From Paraburkholderia bryophila (GTDB lineage Bacteria > Pseudomonadota > Gammaproteobacteria > Burkholderiales > Burkholderiaceae): a DNA stretch of 64,000 bases. The stretch lies in NCBI RefSeq assembly GCF_003269035.1, contig NZ_QLTK01000011.1, positions 120,853-184,852 of the forward strand, written 5' to 3'. Shown here piece after piece: positions 1 through 8,744 of the stretch (positions within the stretch are counted from its first letter, which is position 1; each line of letters opens with the position of its first letter). Below the pieces are notes generated by a model. That model had not been told where the DNA came from, made no database searches, and saw nothing but the letters and a program-made list of their open reading frames with translations. Made by a program: the position numbers and the translations under genes.

Positions 1-1
1 G

Positions 2-475
2 GTGTCGATCGAGATGTTCGAGCATATGAAGAACTACGGCCTGCTGCTCGCGAAAATCTCACGCTGGATGCGCGACGATGTCGAGGCGAAACTGTTCGTG
101 CATATCTTCGTGCATCGCACGCTCGCGTATCACTTCCAGGTGCAGGACGGCAGCGACTGGATGTCGAAGTACTTCTTCACCGGCGGCACCATGCCGTCCG
201 AAGCGCTGCTGCTGAACTTCCAGGACCATCTGCGGATGGAGCGGCAATGGTGGGTCAGCGGTACGCACTACGAGCGCACGGCGAATCATTGGCTGGCCGC
301 GCTCGACGCCGCGCGTGAACGGGTCATGCCGATGCTCGTCGACACCTACGGCGCGCGCGACGCGACCGTGTGGTTACAGCGCTGGCGCATGTTCTACATG
401 GCCGTCGCGGAGCTATTCGGTTACGCGAACGGCAACGAATGGGGCGTCGGGCACTACCGGTTCGTGAAGCGCTGA
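2..475 (+). CDS. cyclopropane-fatty-acyl-phospholipid synthase-like methyltransferase, C-terminal part
   Basis: This is the 3' end of a gene that begins before the window; the GTG at position 2 is an internal valine codon, not a start. The visible 157 residues open with the SIEMFEHMKNY block typical of the cyclopropane fatty acid synthase / mycolic acid methyltransferase family. They continue through KYFFTGGTMPS and end in the usual aromatic-rich tail. Family members transfer a methyl group from S-adenosylmethionine to unsaturated lipid acyl chains at the membrane. The N-terminal SAM-binding fold lies outside the window, so exact substrate assignment is not possible. Confidence 0.85.
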   Translation: MSIEMFEHMKNYGLLLAKISRWMRDDVEAKLFVHIFVHRTLAYHFQVQDGSDWMSKYFFTGGTMPSEALLLNFQDHLRMERQWWVSGTHYERTANHWLAALDAARERVMPMLVDTYGARDATVWLQRWRMFYMAVAELFGYANGNEWGVGHYRFVKR

Positions 476-716
476 GCGAGTGCGCCGACGCCGATACGTC
501 GGACGGCCACGCACACGCCCTCACGTTCTATCACGCGCTGGACGGCGGCTCGCACGAGCACGCGTATACCATGTGCGGCCCATGCTGGGTAAGCCAGGCG
601 CATTTCAAGCCGATATGACTGGCCCGGCAATACAGCACCAGTAGGAGCGGATCGACGATCGAATTGCCGCTCGCTACGGCCCATTGCCGGCCATCGTCGG
701 CAAACGCGCGCTCCAT
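454..716 (-). pseudogene. glutathione S-transferase C-terminal remnant, frameshifted
   Basis: On the minus strand two overlapping frames together read like a glutathione S-transferase C-terminal domain. The first frame (from about 716 down to about 615) has FADDGRQWAVASGNSIVDP followed by LLLVLYCRASHIG. The second frame (about 615 down to about 510) continues with EMRLAYPAWAAHGIRVL and VRAAVQRVIEREGV. Both match the usual GST order (DGRPWAVG..SIADPYLL, then MR..YPAW..H..RM..RPAVQ). The switch of frame and the absence of an N-terminal thioredoxin fold show a decayed gene. Its 3' end overlaps the end of the methyltransferase gene. The 476-980 interval holds no other gene that I can support. Confidence 0.6.
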
Positions 717-980
717 GACCGCTTAGGCCGCGATGACCATGCTACGGCCGTTTGTCATGATCTCGTCGAAGCCGGCGAGTTCGCCAAGCCCATCGAGTCC
801 ACGAGTCCACCGGGCCTTCAACGCCGCATCGAAATAATCTGAAACACACCTTTGCGCGCGCGGCGGAATAAAAGGTCACACTTAGGCGTTTGGCTAATTG
901 AGTCGAGCGCCTGATCGCTTCGGCATCGCCGGCATTTCAAACAGCTTTCGCGGCACTGCGCTCGCGAATGGAATACAACT

Positions 981-1574
981 ATGAACACCCACGCCAATTC
1001 TCTGTCTGATTCGAACGAGGCATCGACCCGCTATACGCGCACCGCGATGACGCTGCACTGGCTGATCGCGCTGCTGATGATCGGCAACGTCGTGCTCGGT
1101 CTGAGCGCCGATTCGCTGCCTGACGACTGGGTGCGTCCGGTGGTCGATACGCACAAGTCGATCGGTATCACGGTGCTGGGGCTCGCGCTCATGCGCATCT
1201 TATGGCGCGTGACGCACAAGCCGCCGCCGTTGCCGCGCGAGTTTCCGTCGTGGGAAAAAATTGCCGCTCATATCGCGCATTTTTTGCTGTATCTGCTGAT
1301 GATCGCGTTGCCGCTGTCCGGCTGGCTGCACGATTCCGCGTGGAAAGACGCGGCTACGCATCCCATGCGGCTGTTCAACCTGTTTCCGTGGCCGCGTATC
1401 GGCTATGTGATGAATCTCGATCCGACGCTCAAGGAGAGCTTGCACGATCGGTTCGGCGCGCTGCATACGTGGCTCGGCTATGCGCTCTATGCGCTGCTGG
1501 CCATGCACATTGGCGGTGCGCTGAAGCATCAGTGGATCGATCGCAAGTCGGTGCTGAAGCGCATGGTGCCGTGA
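981..1574 (+). CDS. cytochrome b561 family protein
   Basis: This 197-residue integral membrane protein has four hydrophobic segments (roughly residues 25-45, 55-75, 100-118 and 160-180). It carries the paired histidines of the bacterial cytochrome b561 family: H in MTLHWLIAL, H in VDTHKSIG, H in the third helix region and H in LAMHIGG. Family members bind two b-type hemes and move electrons from quinols or superoxide across the inner membrane. The ATG follows GGAATACAACT, a modest ribosome site. It stands alone between the GST remnant and a glycosyltransferase, so its partner cannot be deduced from context. Confidence 0.85.
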   Translation: MNTHANSLSDSNEASTRYTRTAMTLHWLIALLMIGNVVLGLSADSLPDDWVRPVVDTHKSIGITVLGLALMRILWRVTHKPPPLPREFPSWEKIAAHIAHFLLYLLMIALPLSGWLHDSAWKDAATHPMRLFNLFPWPRIGYVMNLDPTLKESLHDRFGALHTWLGYALYALLAMHIGGALKHQWIDRKSVLKRMVP

Positions 1575-1631
1575 GCGATACCGTGCTTCGTTGAGCCCTT
1601 TAACTGCAGCCTCGAAAAATTCGTCGTCATT

Positions 1632-3083
1632 TTGAAGAAAACCCTGGAACAGGCGCTCGCCCTCGCGTCGCCACGCATTCTGCCGCGTCGCACGACGCCG
1701 TTGAGCTCGCTGATTCATTTCAGCGTGCTCGCCTTGTGGGTACTGCTGTTCGCGCGCGCCTTCTTTCTGAAAGGCGCATTGGCGTGGTCAACCGGCATTG
1801 CCTACGTGCTGTACGACACCTTGCTGCTCGCGTTCGTCACGTGGAAGTCGCTGCCGCTGATGCGCCGCACGGTGCCGCTCGAACCCGACTACGACCAGCG
1901 CGACCTGCCGGCCATGGGCGTGATCGTCGCGTCGCATAACGAGGCGAGCGTGTTGCCGGTGACGCTGGCCGCGTTGCTGCGGCAGACGCACGGTCCCGCG
2001 CAGATCGTGATTGCCGACGACGGCTCCACCGATCACACCCGCGAGCTGCTGATCGAACGCTTCGGGCTGACGGCCGCCGCCGACGGTGTGCTGAGCGCGC
2101 CGAGTTCGCTTTATCCGAACCTGTTCTGGCTGCGTGTGCCGCACGGCGGCAAAGCACGCGCGCTGAACGCCGCGATCACGCTGATGAGCACGGAAACGGT
2201 GATGACCGTCGACGCCGACACACTGCTCGACGACGACGCCACCTACGCCATGCGCGCCGCGTTCGCGAGCGAGCCGAAGCTGGTCGCCGCCGCCGGCATT
2301 CTGGTGCCGGTCTGCGGCAAGACGGTGTCGGGCCGCGTGTTCCAGTGGTTCCAGACCTACGAGTACATGCGCAACTTCATCGCCCGTTTTGCGTGGATGC
2401 GCGCCGACAGTCTGCTGCTGATCTCGGGAGCGTTCGCCTCGTTCCGGCGCGACGCGCTGGTCGACGTGGGCGGCTTCGATCCGGCATGCCTCGTGGAAGA
2501 CTACGAACTGATCCACCGTTTGCGCCGCTACTCGGTCGATCACGGGCTCGGCTGGGATGTGCGGGTGGTCGGCGAAGCGCATGCACGTACCGACGCGCCG
2601 GACAACCTCGGCAGTTTCCTGCGGCAACGCCGCCGCTGGTTCGCGGGCTTTCTGCAAACGCAGTACTGGAACCGCGACATGACCGGTAATCCGCGATACG
2701 GTACGCTCGGCATGCTGATGCTGCCGGTCAAGGCGATCGACACGATGCAGCCGATCTACGGGCTGACGGCGTTCGGCTTGCTGCTCGCGTTTCTATTCGG
2801 CGGGCATGGGGCGATCGTCATCTCGATCTTCAGCGTGATCGGCATCAAGACGGCGATCGACCTCGCGTTCTATCTGTGGAGCATTCATCTCTATCGTCGT
2901 TGGACCGGCGAGCGCAGCGGCTCCAGCCTGGGCATGGCGATGCTCGCCGCCGTCGCCGAACCCTTTACGTTCCAGTTGGTGCGGCATGTCGGCGCAGCGC
3001 TCGGCTGGCTGCATTTTCTGCGCGGAGGAAGGTCATGGGGCGTGCAACGGCGCTCCGGGCTGGTCGCGCACGACGAGAGCTAG
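1632..3083 (+). CDS. family 2 glycosyltransferase, membrane-anchored
   Basis: This 483-residue inverting GT2 glycosyltransferase starts at TTG. Two N-terminal membrane segments lie at about residues 27-47 and 52-72. The catalytic domain shows VASHNE (100-104), IADDGSTD (127-134), the metal-binding DAD (194-196), the acceptor-site ED in LVEDYEL and the processivity motif QRRRW (about 334). Several C-terminal membrane helices follow. This arrangement is that of processive polysaccharide synthases of the BcsA/IcaA/HAS type that polymerise and translocate a sugar chain. No partner export genes adjoin it, so the polymer is unknown. An ATG start further downstream would remove the first membrane segment, which is why TTG is preferred. 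Confidence 0.85.
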   Translation: MKKTLEQALALASPRILPRRTTPLSSLIHFSVLALWVLLFARAFFLKGALAWSTGIAYVLYDTLLLAFVTWKSLPLMRRTVPLEPDYDQRDLPAMGVIVASHNEASVLPVTLAALLRQTHGPAQIVIADDGSTDHTRELLIERFGLTAAADGVLSAPSSLYPNLFWLRVPHGGKARALNAAITLMSTETVMTVDADTLLDDDATYAMRAAFASEPKLVAAAGILVPVCGKTVSGRVFQWFQTYEYMRNFIARFAWMRADSLLLISGAFASFRRDALVDVGGFDPACLVEDYELIHRLRRYSVDHGLGWDVRVVGEAHARTDAPDNLGSFLRQRRRWFAGFLQTQYWNRDMTGNPRYGTLGMLMLPVKAIDTMQPIYGLTAFGLLLAFLFGGHGAIVISIFSVIGIKTAIDLAFYLWSIHLYRRWTGERSGSSLGMAMLAAVAEPFTFQLVRHVGAALGWLHFLRGGRSWGVQRRSGLVAHDES

Positions 3084-3257
3084 CACTGGCTTTTTTGGCG
3101 CGCCAGGCAGCGCTCGCATCGCTGGACGGCCCGCCGGGGCGGCCCAGGGTGCGTCCGGGGACCCCAGGCGGGGCCCGCTTCGAGTAGACTGACGGGCGAT
3201 GCCGCGCTGGTAATGAGGCGGCTACCTTCTATCCGCTCGTGCACGGAGGCCCCACCT

Positions 3258-4502
3258 ATGCATGCTGTTCCCCCGTTCGAACAAGACACCGTCGAAGCAA
3301 CTATCGATGCGCCGCCGGCTCATGACGCATCGTCTGAAAACGCCCATGCGTCCGCTGACGCGCATACGCCGGACCAGGCCGCGACTAACGCGCCGGTGCG
3401 CGATCTGCGCCGCGTCGGTATTCACCCTGACTACTGGTATCCGCTCGCGTGGTCGCACGAAGTGAAGCGCGGCAAGACGCACGGCGTGACGTTCGCAGGC
3501 GAACCGATCGTGCTGGCGCGCACGGAGACCGGCAAGGCGTTCGCGCTCGAAGACCGCTGCGCGCATCGGCAGGTGCCGTTGCATCAGGGCGTGGTGGAGG
3601 GCGAATCGATTCGCTGCGGTTACCACGGCTGGACCTACGACTGCTCGGGCAAGTGCATCGACGTGCCGTATCTCGGCAAGGATCGTCTGCCCAATGGCGT
3701 GCGCGCTTATCCGTGCCGCGAAGTGGAAGGCCTGATCTTCGTCTTTCCGGGCGATCCCGCGCTGGCCGACGAACGGGCGTTGCCGCCGCTCGGCTCGGTC
3801 TCGGACCCGAAGTACAAGACGCGCCGTTTCGGCCGTCCGGTGAATTGCCATTACTCGTTCATGCACGAGAACCTGATGGACATGAACCATCAGTTTCTGC
3901 ACCGCCGCCAGATGGGCCAGATGCGGGCACGCTCGCTGGGCCGGCGGCGCGGCGACGGCTGGGTCGAGGTCGATTACACGTTCGCGCGCATGGCGGGCCA
4001 GCAGCCGATCGGCGAAGCGATCGTGTTCGGCCAGAGCCGCAAAACCGGCGGCGACAACGACAAAGACGTGATGACGATCCGCACGCAGTATCCGTATCAG
4101 ACGCTGCAGATCCGCACGTCGGAGAACACGCTGGTCATGGACCTGTGGATCATCTATGTGCCGCTCGATCGCGAGCAGCGCACCAACCGCACGTTCGGCC
4201 TGCTGTCGATTCGCAAACCGGGTATTCCCGGCGTGCTGAATCTGGCGTGGCCGCTGCTCGTGTGGTTCACCGAACGCATCTTCAAGGAAGACCGCGAGAT
4301 CGTCGAAGCCGAACAGCGCGCACACGATTCGCAGGGCTCGGACTGGAATCACGAGGTGTTTCCGGTGATCAACGAACTGCGCGCGTTGCTGCGCGAGAGC
4401 GGTGCGCCGGATCAGGTGGTGGGCGTCGGCACGGGCGACACGTCCGTGATTCGCTTCTGGGATTCGCGTCACGACCGGCCGGACCGGGCCGCCACCGAAT
4501 AA
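3258..4502 (+). CDS. Rieske [2Fe-2S] aromatic ring-hydroxylating oxygenase subunit
   Basis: An oxygenase alpha-subunit-like protein of 414 residues. The Rieske ligands are visible as C101-x-H103 (RCAHRQ) and C120-x2-H123 (RCGYHGW). The mononuclear iron site follows at MDMNHQFLH. It is closest in style to vanillate O-demethylase / PobA-like single-component oxygenases rather than the three-component dioxygenases, and no ferredoxin or reductase gene is adjacent. The frame opens at 3213, but GGAGG at 3245-3249 lies eight bases before the ATG at 3258, so this start is chosen. The first 45 residues are a low-complexity, His/Ala/Asp-rich extension. The substrate is not predictable. Confidence 0.85.
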   Translation: MHAVPPFEQDTVEATIDAPPAHDASSENAHASADAHTPDQAATNAPVRDLRRVGIHPDYWYPLAWSHEVKRGKTHGVTFAGEPIVLARTETGKAFALEDRCAHRQVPLHQGVVEGESIRCGYHGWTYDCSGKCIDVPYLGKDRLPNGVRAYPCREVEGLIFVFPGDPALADERALPPLGSVSDPKYKTRRFGRPVNCHYSFMHENLMDMNHQFLHRRQMGQMRARSLGRRRGDGWVEVDYTFARMAGQQPIGEAIVFGQSRKTGGDNDKDVMTIRTQYPYQTLQIRTSENTLVMDLWIIYVPLDREQRTNRTFGLLSIRKPGIPGVLNLAWPLLVWFTERIFKEDREIVEAEQRAHDSQGSDWNHEVFPVINELRALLRESGAPDQVVGVGTGDTSVIRFWDSRHDRPDRAATE

Positions 4503-4663
4503 CAGATATTCGAGTTTTTTCGCGCCGCCTGGGACCGTACAATCATCCGCGACGATGAGCGGCGAGCCGGGCGGCGCGGGGCGGCACAACACACATGCGC
4601 GGGGCGCGGGTTCATCGATCGGGAAAGCTACAAACATAAATAATCGCCTGAGAGGCTCATTCG

Positions 4664-5650
4664 ATGAGTACCGAACTGCATACGGTTATGCCGGTTGTCG
4701 TATTCCTGGTGGGCCTCGCCTTCGTGGCGTGGGCGCTGGTGAAAGGCGGTCCGAAACCGCCGCCGCCGCTCGATTCGATCAATGCGCCGTTCAAGTCGAT
4801 CGATACCTCCGATTTACCCCCTCTAGAACGTTTCACCGCACGCGATAACACCGCGCTCGCCTATCGGCTTTATCCGAGCCGCGTCGAGCGGGCGCGCGGC
4901 AGCGTGGTGCTGATTCACGGCTCGTCGGCGAGTGGCGTGAGCATGCATACGCTGGCCAAGGCGCTCGCCGCGGCTGCTTACGACGTCTATGTGCCCGACG
5001 TACGCGGCCATGGCGAATCGGGCCGGAAAGGGACGATCGCGTATATCGGCCAGCTCGAAGACGACCTCAGCGATTTTCTCGACGAAGTGCAACCGCGTGG
5101 GCCGCGTACGCTGGCCGGTTTTTCGGCAGGTGGCGGCTTCGTGCTGCGTTATGCGGGCGATGCGCGGCAACTGGCGTTCGAGCGCTACGTGCTGCTTGCG
5201 CCGTTGCTTCACCACAATGCGCCGAGCACGGTGCGCGGCGGCGGCTGGGCGAGCGTGGGTCTGCCGCGGACCATCGTGCTGGTGCTGCTCAACAAGCTGC
5301 GTATCACGGTGTTCAATCATCTGCACACCGTGGCTTTCGCGTTGACACCGGAGGCGGCGGCGAAACTCACGCCGCAGTACTCGTACAACCTGATGCAGAA
5401 TTTCCGCCCGCACGATCACTACCGCGCCAATATTCGCGCGACCCGGCGGCCGCTCGAAGTGCTGGTCGGCGCGAACGACGAAGCGTTTTATGCGGAAGCT
5501 TTTGCCGATGACTTCGCCGATGCGGGGCGAGTGGTGCCGGTCACGATCGTGCCCGGCGTCGGGCATATCGGCCTCACGCTCGAACCGGCGGCGGTGGCCG
5601 AGATCGTGGCCGTGGTGTCGGAGCGCGCTAGCGAGGCGGTGGTCTCGTAA
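4664..5650 (+). CDS. alpha/beta hydrolase with N-terminal membrane anchor
   Basis: This 328-residue serine hydrolase has a hydrophobic segment at residues 8-27 (membrane anchor or uncleaved signal) followed by a proline-rich linker. The hydrolase fold shows the oxyanion motif LIHGSSAS (83-90), DVRGHGES (112-119), the nucleophile elbow GFSAGG with S154, and a C-terminal catalytic histidine in PGVGHIG. It resembles monoacylglycerol-lipase / lysophospholipase type hydrolases. Substrate unknown. It is transcribed in the same direction as the Rieske gene but after a 161-bp gap, so it is probably a separate unit. Confidence 0.85.
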   Translation: MSTELHTVMPVVVFLVGLAFVAWALVKGGPKPPPPLDSINAPFKSIDTSDLPPLERFTARDNTALAYRLYPSRVERARGSVVLIHGSSASGVSMHTLAKALAAAAYDVYVPDVRGHGESGRKGTIAYIGQLEDDLSDFLDEVQPRGPRTLAGFSAGGGFVLRYAGDARQLAFERYVLLAPLLHHNAPSTVRGGGWASVGLPRTIVLVLLNKLRITVFNHLHTVAFALTPEAAAKLTPQYSYNLMQNFRPHDHYRANIRATRRPLEVLVGANDEAFYAEAFADDFADAGRVVPVTIVPGVGHIGLTLEPAAVAEIVAVVSERASEAVVS

Positions 5651-5853
5651 TGGGTGTTGCCGCTGCCTTTGCCGTTGCCTTTGCGCCGAACGGGGAATGA
5701 GTCCATCTCCGTTCGGTAGGTAATGAGCGGCCACGGAGCGGCGATAATGGCATCTGTTTCAGCAACTGATGCACGCGGGTTTGCGCTAAACGGCATGGGC
5801 CGCTCGCGGACCCGTGTACCATTTCGCTTTTTCCGACTTTGAAGACCCAGCCC

Positions 5854-5970
5854 GTGACTTCGCAACAAATCCCTACAGCATCGCGTAAATCCCTCACTCT
5901 GCTCCAATTGCTGGGCCTCATCGGTGCCGCCGGCCTGATTGCCGCCATCGTGCTGAACCAGTTCGTCTGA
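5854..5970 (+). CDS. small single-pass membrane protein
   Basis: A 38-residue open frame starting at GTG (or 43 residues from an in-frame TTG at 5839). After a polar N-terminus (TSQQIPTASRKS) it carries one hydrophobic helix, LLQLLGLIGAAGLIAAIVL, and ends NQFV. The regular layout, with positive charge just before the helix, supports a real one-pass inner-membrane micropeptide with the N-terminus inside. No function can be assigned. It sits alone upstream of the rubredoxin gene. Confidence 0.5.
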   Translation: MTSQQIPTASRKSLTLLQLLGLIGAAGLIAAIVLNQFV

Positions 5971-6076
5971 CCCCGCCGCGAAGTTTCAGCTCGACGCTTC
6001 CGACCTATGCCGGCGTGCTCCCCGAGAAGCCTTCTTGCGGGACGCGCTGCCGGCTTCCTCGATATTCCGATTGGCC

Positions 6077-6490
6077 ATGTACAAAAAGGGCGTAGCCGTA
6101 GAGATCCAGTTTTCGCCCGAGCGTCTGAATGACGGCGCCGGCGATCCGTACTGGATCGATTTGACGCAGGCCGAGGCGCAGCGGCTGCTGGAACACCTGC
6201 AGGCGCGTCTCGCCGGGCCGAACGGCGGGACTGCCGCGCCGTTGGTGGTGAGTCTCGACGCGGCGCCGGATGCGCAAGCGGCGGACGGCCCGCCGATCGT
6301 CGACCTGCCGGCCTCGGTGGATGACTTCAAGCAATGGGTTTGCGTGATCTGCGGCTGGATTTACGACGAGGCCGCGGGGCTGCCGGAAGAAAACATCGCG
6401 CCGGGCACGCGCTGGGCGGACGTGCCGGCGGACTGGCGTTGCCCACTGTGCGACGTGGGCAAGGAAGATTTTGCGCTGGTTGAGTTTTGA
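6077..6490 (+). CDS. rubredoxin-domain protein with N-terminal extension
   Basis: A 137-residue protein whose C-terminal 50 residues are a classical rubredoxin. It has C89-x2-C92 (VCVICGWIYDE) and C122-x2-C125 (RCPLCDVGKEDF), the four cysteines that hold a single iron for one-electron transfer. The N-terminal 80 residues (MYKKGVAVEIQFSPERLN onward) are not part of a normal 50-60 residue rubredoxin and have no recognised family, though they may form a small alpha/beta domain. The start at ATG 6077 is chosen over an upstream start at 6035 because the extra residues look non-coding. The electron partner is unknown; a hydroxylase or flavoprotein is typical. Confidence 0.85.
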   Translation: MYKKGVAVEIQFSPERLNDGAGDPYWIDLTQAEAQRLLEHLQARLAGPNGGTAAPLVVSLDAAPDAQAADGPPIVDLPASVDDFKQWVCVICGWIYDEAAGLPEENIAPGTRWADVPADWRCPLCDVGKEDFALVEF

Positions 6491-6580
6491 GTCTGGTTGA
6501 GCGGTTGGTAGGTTGATCGGCTTCAGCAAAACCTAAGCGACACAACGGCCCGACAAACCACGCCGGGCCGACCAACAGCC

Positions 6581-7435
6581 TTAACCCGCCCCTTCCGGAT
6601 AATCCGCCCCCACGGTCGCCGCTTCCCACGCATCAAAATCGCCGCGCATGAAGTCGAGCTTCTTGCGCGCCAGTTCGAGCGCCATCTTGCCGAGCAGCAG
6701 ACGCAACGGCGGCGTATCCGACAGCGCGGCGTCGATGATCGCCTGCGCCGCGCGCACCGGATCGCCCGCCTGTTTGCCGCTGCGCGCTTCGGTCTGCTTG
6801 CGGCGCTCGCCGGCGGTGCTCGCATAATCGTCGATCAGCGTGGCGGACTGTTTGATCGACGGTCCCGCCCAGTTCGTGCGGAACGGTCCCGGCTCGACGA
6901 TCAGCACGTCGATACCGAGCGGTTTCACCTCCGCCGCCAGCGACTCCGACAAACCTTCCACCGCGTACTTGGTGGCGTGGTAATAGCCGGTCGCCGCGAA
7001 ACTCGTAATACCGCCAATCGACGACACATTGACGATCAGGCCGCCGCGCTGCTCGCGCATGATCGGCAGCACGGCTTTGGTCATGTCGACCAGACCGAAC
7101 ACGTTGGTCTCGAACATCGCGCGGACTTCGGCGTCTTCGCCCTCTTCGACCGCGGCCAGATAGCCGTAGCCCGCGTTATTGACGAGCGCGTCGATGCGGC
7201 CGAAACGCTGCTTGGCCTGCCTGACCACGTCCTCAACCTGCGCGAGGTTCGTCACGTCGAGCGGCAACACCAGCGCGCGGTCGCCATGCGCTTCGGCAAT
7301 GTCTTTCACTTTCGACGCGTCGCGTGCGGTCACCACCGCGCGCCAGCCGCGCTCCAGCACCAGCTTCGCGAGTTCACGGCCGAAGCCGGTGGAACAGCCT
7401 GTGATCAGCCAGACGGGATTGTCTCGGTTCATCAT
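6581..7435 (-). CDS. short-chain dehydrogenase/reductase
   Basis: A 284-residue classical SDR. The cofactor-binding TGCSTGFG occupies residues 12-19, NNAG is at 86-89, the catalytic serine is in NVSSIGG and the Y152-x3-K156 motif is present (YHATK). The family catalyses NAD(P)-dependent oxidation or reduction of alcohols and ketones. The long open frame extends upstream to 7648, but GGAG (complement of 7444-7447) lies eight bases before the ATG at 7435, and homology begins there. Its neighbour at 7700 is transcribed in the same direction but is a regulator of a different unit. Substrate unknown. Confidence 0.9.
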   Translation of the reverse strand: MMNRDNPVWLITGCSTGFGRELAKLVLERGWRAVVTARDASKVKDIAEAHGDRALVLPLDVTNLAQVEDVVRQAKQRFGRIDALVNNAGYGYLAAVEEGEDAEVRAMFETNVFGLVDMTKAVLPIMREQRGGLIVNVSSIGGITSFAATGYYHATKYAVEGLSESLAAEVKPLGIDVLIVEPGPFRTNWAGPSIKQSATLIDDYASTAGERRKQTEARSGKQAGDPVRAAQAIIDAALSDTPPLRLLLGKMALELARKKLDFMRGDFDAWEAATVGADYPEGAG

Positions 7436-7699
7436 TTGGGAAACTCCGGTTGATGGTCTACGACCTACCTGGGAACACTTCATACGGCGCGCTTGCGCAA
7501 TCAATGCGCGAGCCACATCCGCAATCGGTTTGCTACGGTGCTTAGCGTGAAGCGTGCCCGGTCTGATTGCCGGGTGAGTCGGCGTGGGTTCGCGCGATGC
7601 GAACGGCCGGTTGCTGAGAAGGGACCTAACGCGCCTTGCCGGCCGCAAGGGACGGTCAAGGCGGTGTGTCTCGTATGCGCCGCTGGTCGGGCAACGGCG

Positions 7700-8629
7700 T
7701 TATGGCTGCCTGCGCCCGGTGTGACTTTTCAATTGTAGCCGCAGCGCGGCAGCCTCGCTTCGCAGCGCTCCAACGAACGCGCTGGCAAGCGGATGACCCG
7801 GCCGATGCTCAGGATGCACCACGCTCACGCGAAACGGCAGCGACACGGCGAGCGGGCGGATATGTAACTGCCGTCCCACGAAATCGAGCGCGGTCAGCGG
7901 ATTGACGATCGCCACGCCGAGCCCTTGCCGCACGAAACCGCACACCGAAACGGCGGTAGGCGTTTCGACGATCTGACGACGCGCGATACCGGCGTGAGCG
8001 AAAGCCTCGTCGATCTGGATCCGGTAGGGATCGCTCGACGACAGGCTGATGAACGGCTGGTTCGCGAAGTCCTTCAACGCGATCACCCGCTTCGCCAGCA
8101 GCGGATGCCCGTCGGGCAGCACGCAGACTTCATCCACTTCGAGCAAGGGCGTCAAACGGGTGCCTGCAGGCGGCGTGCCGTGCTCGGTGAGGCCGAGGTC
8201 GTAGCGCTGCGCGGTGAGCCATTCTTCGAGGAAGGGCGATTCCTGCGTGGCGATCGACAGGCTCGCGTCAGGCTGCGCGTCGTGAAAACGTTTCGACGCA
8301 CCCGGCAGGATGGAATGTGAAAACGCAGGCAACGCGATGAGGGAAAGCTGGCCGCCCTGGAATTCGCGCAAGCTCGCTGCCGTGGAGGCCACCCGTTCGA
8401 GGCCGACATACGCGCGCTTGATTTCATCGAACAGGGTCAACGCGGACAGCGTGGGACGCAGCCGCCCATGCACGCGTTCGAACAACGCGAAGCCGATACT
8501 CTGCTCCATGCGCGCGAGTTCGCGGCTCACGGTGGGCTGCGACGTGAAGAGCATTTCGGCGGCGCGGGTGACGCTGCCAGCCGTCATCAGCGCGCGGAAC
8601 ACTTCGATATGCCGGTGGGTGAGCGCCAT
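7700..8629 (-). CDS. lysR: LysR, transcriptional regulator of lysine biosynthesis
   Basis: A 309-residue LysR-type regulator that reads closely like the founding member of the family, E. coli LysR: RHIEVFRALMTAGSVTRAA, then FTSQPTVSRELARMEQ in the helix-turn-helix, and later QESPFLEEWLTAQRYDLGLTE in the effector domain. It is divergent from lysA, the classical arrangement in which LysR activates lysA when diaminopimelate is present and lysine is scarce, and represses itself. The start at 8629 (MALTHRHIEVF) is chosen over upstream starts to 8710, which would run into the lysA promoter. Confidence 0.92.
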   Translation of the reverse strand: MALTHRHIEVFRALMTAGSVTRAAEMLFTSQPTVSRELARMEQSIGFALFERVHGRLRPTLSALTLFDEIKRAYVGLERVASTAASLREFQGGQLSLIALPAFSHSILPGASKRFHDAQPDASLSIATQESPFLEEWLTAQRYDLGLTEHGTPPAGTRLTPLLEVDEVCVLPDGHPLLAKRVIALKDFANQPFISLSSSDPYRIQIDEAFAHAGIARRQIVETPTAVSVCGFVRQGLGVAIVNPLTALDFVGRQLHIRPLAVSLPFRVSVVHPEHRPGHPLASAFVGALRSEAAALRLQLKSHTGRRQP

Positions 8630-8661
8630 GATGGGTATATCAGCGGTGAATGGGTTAGAAA

Positions 8662-8675
8662 AAAATAGGTATTTT
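8662..8675. promoter_or_regulatory. AT-rich palindrome between lysR and lysA
   Basis: AAAATA-GG-TATTTT is a perfect interrupted palindrome in an otherwise GC-rich region. It lies 32 bp upstream of the lysR start and 70 bp upstream of the chosen lysA start. It has the position expected of the shared LysR operator or of promoter elements for one of the two divergent genes. That it is the LysR site is inference. Confidence 0.4.
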
Positions 8676-8744
8676 ACTGAATGCCGACTTCTCCGCATCA
8701 TGTCATGCATGCCAACGCCTGACTATCGAGAGCCGGGAACCGTG

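Noticed and set aside
5651..5700. Short repeats of TGCCGCTGCCTT/TGCCGTTGCCTT after the alpha/beta hydrolase
   Set aside because: Only two imperfect copies; looks like simple-sequence drift with no evident role.
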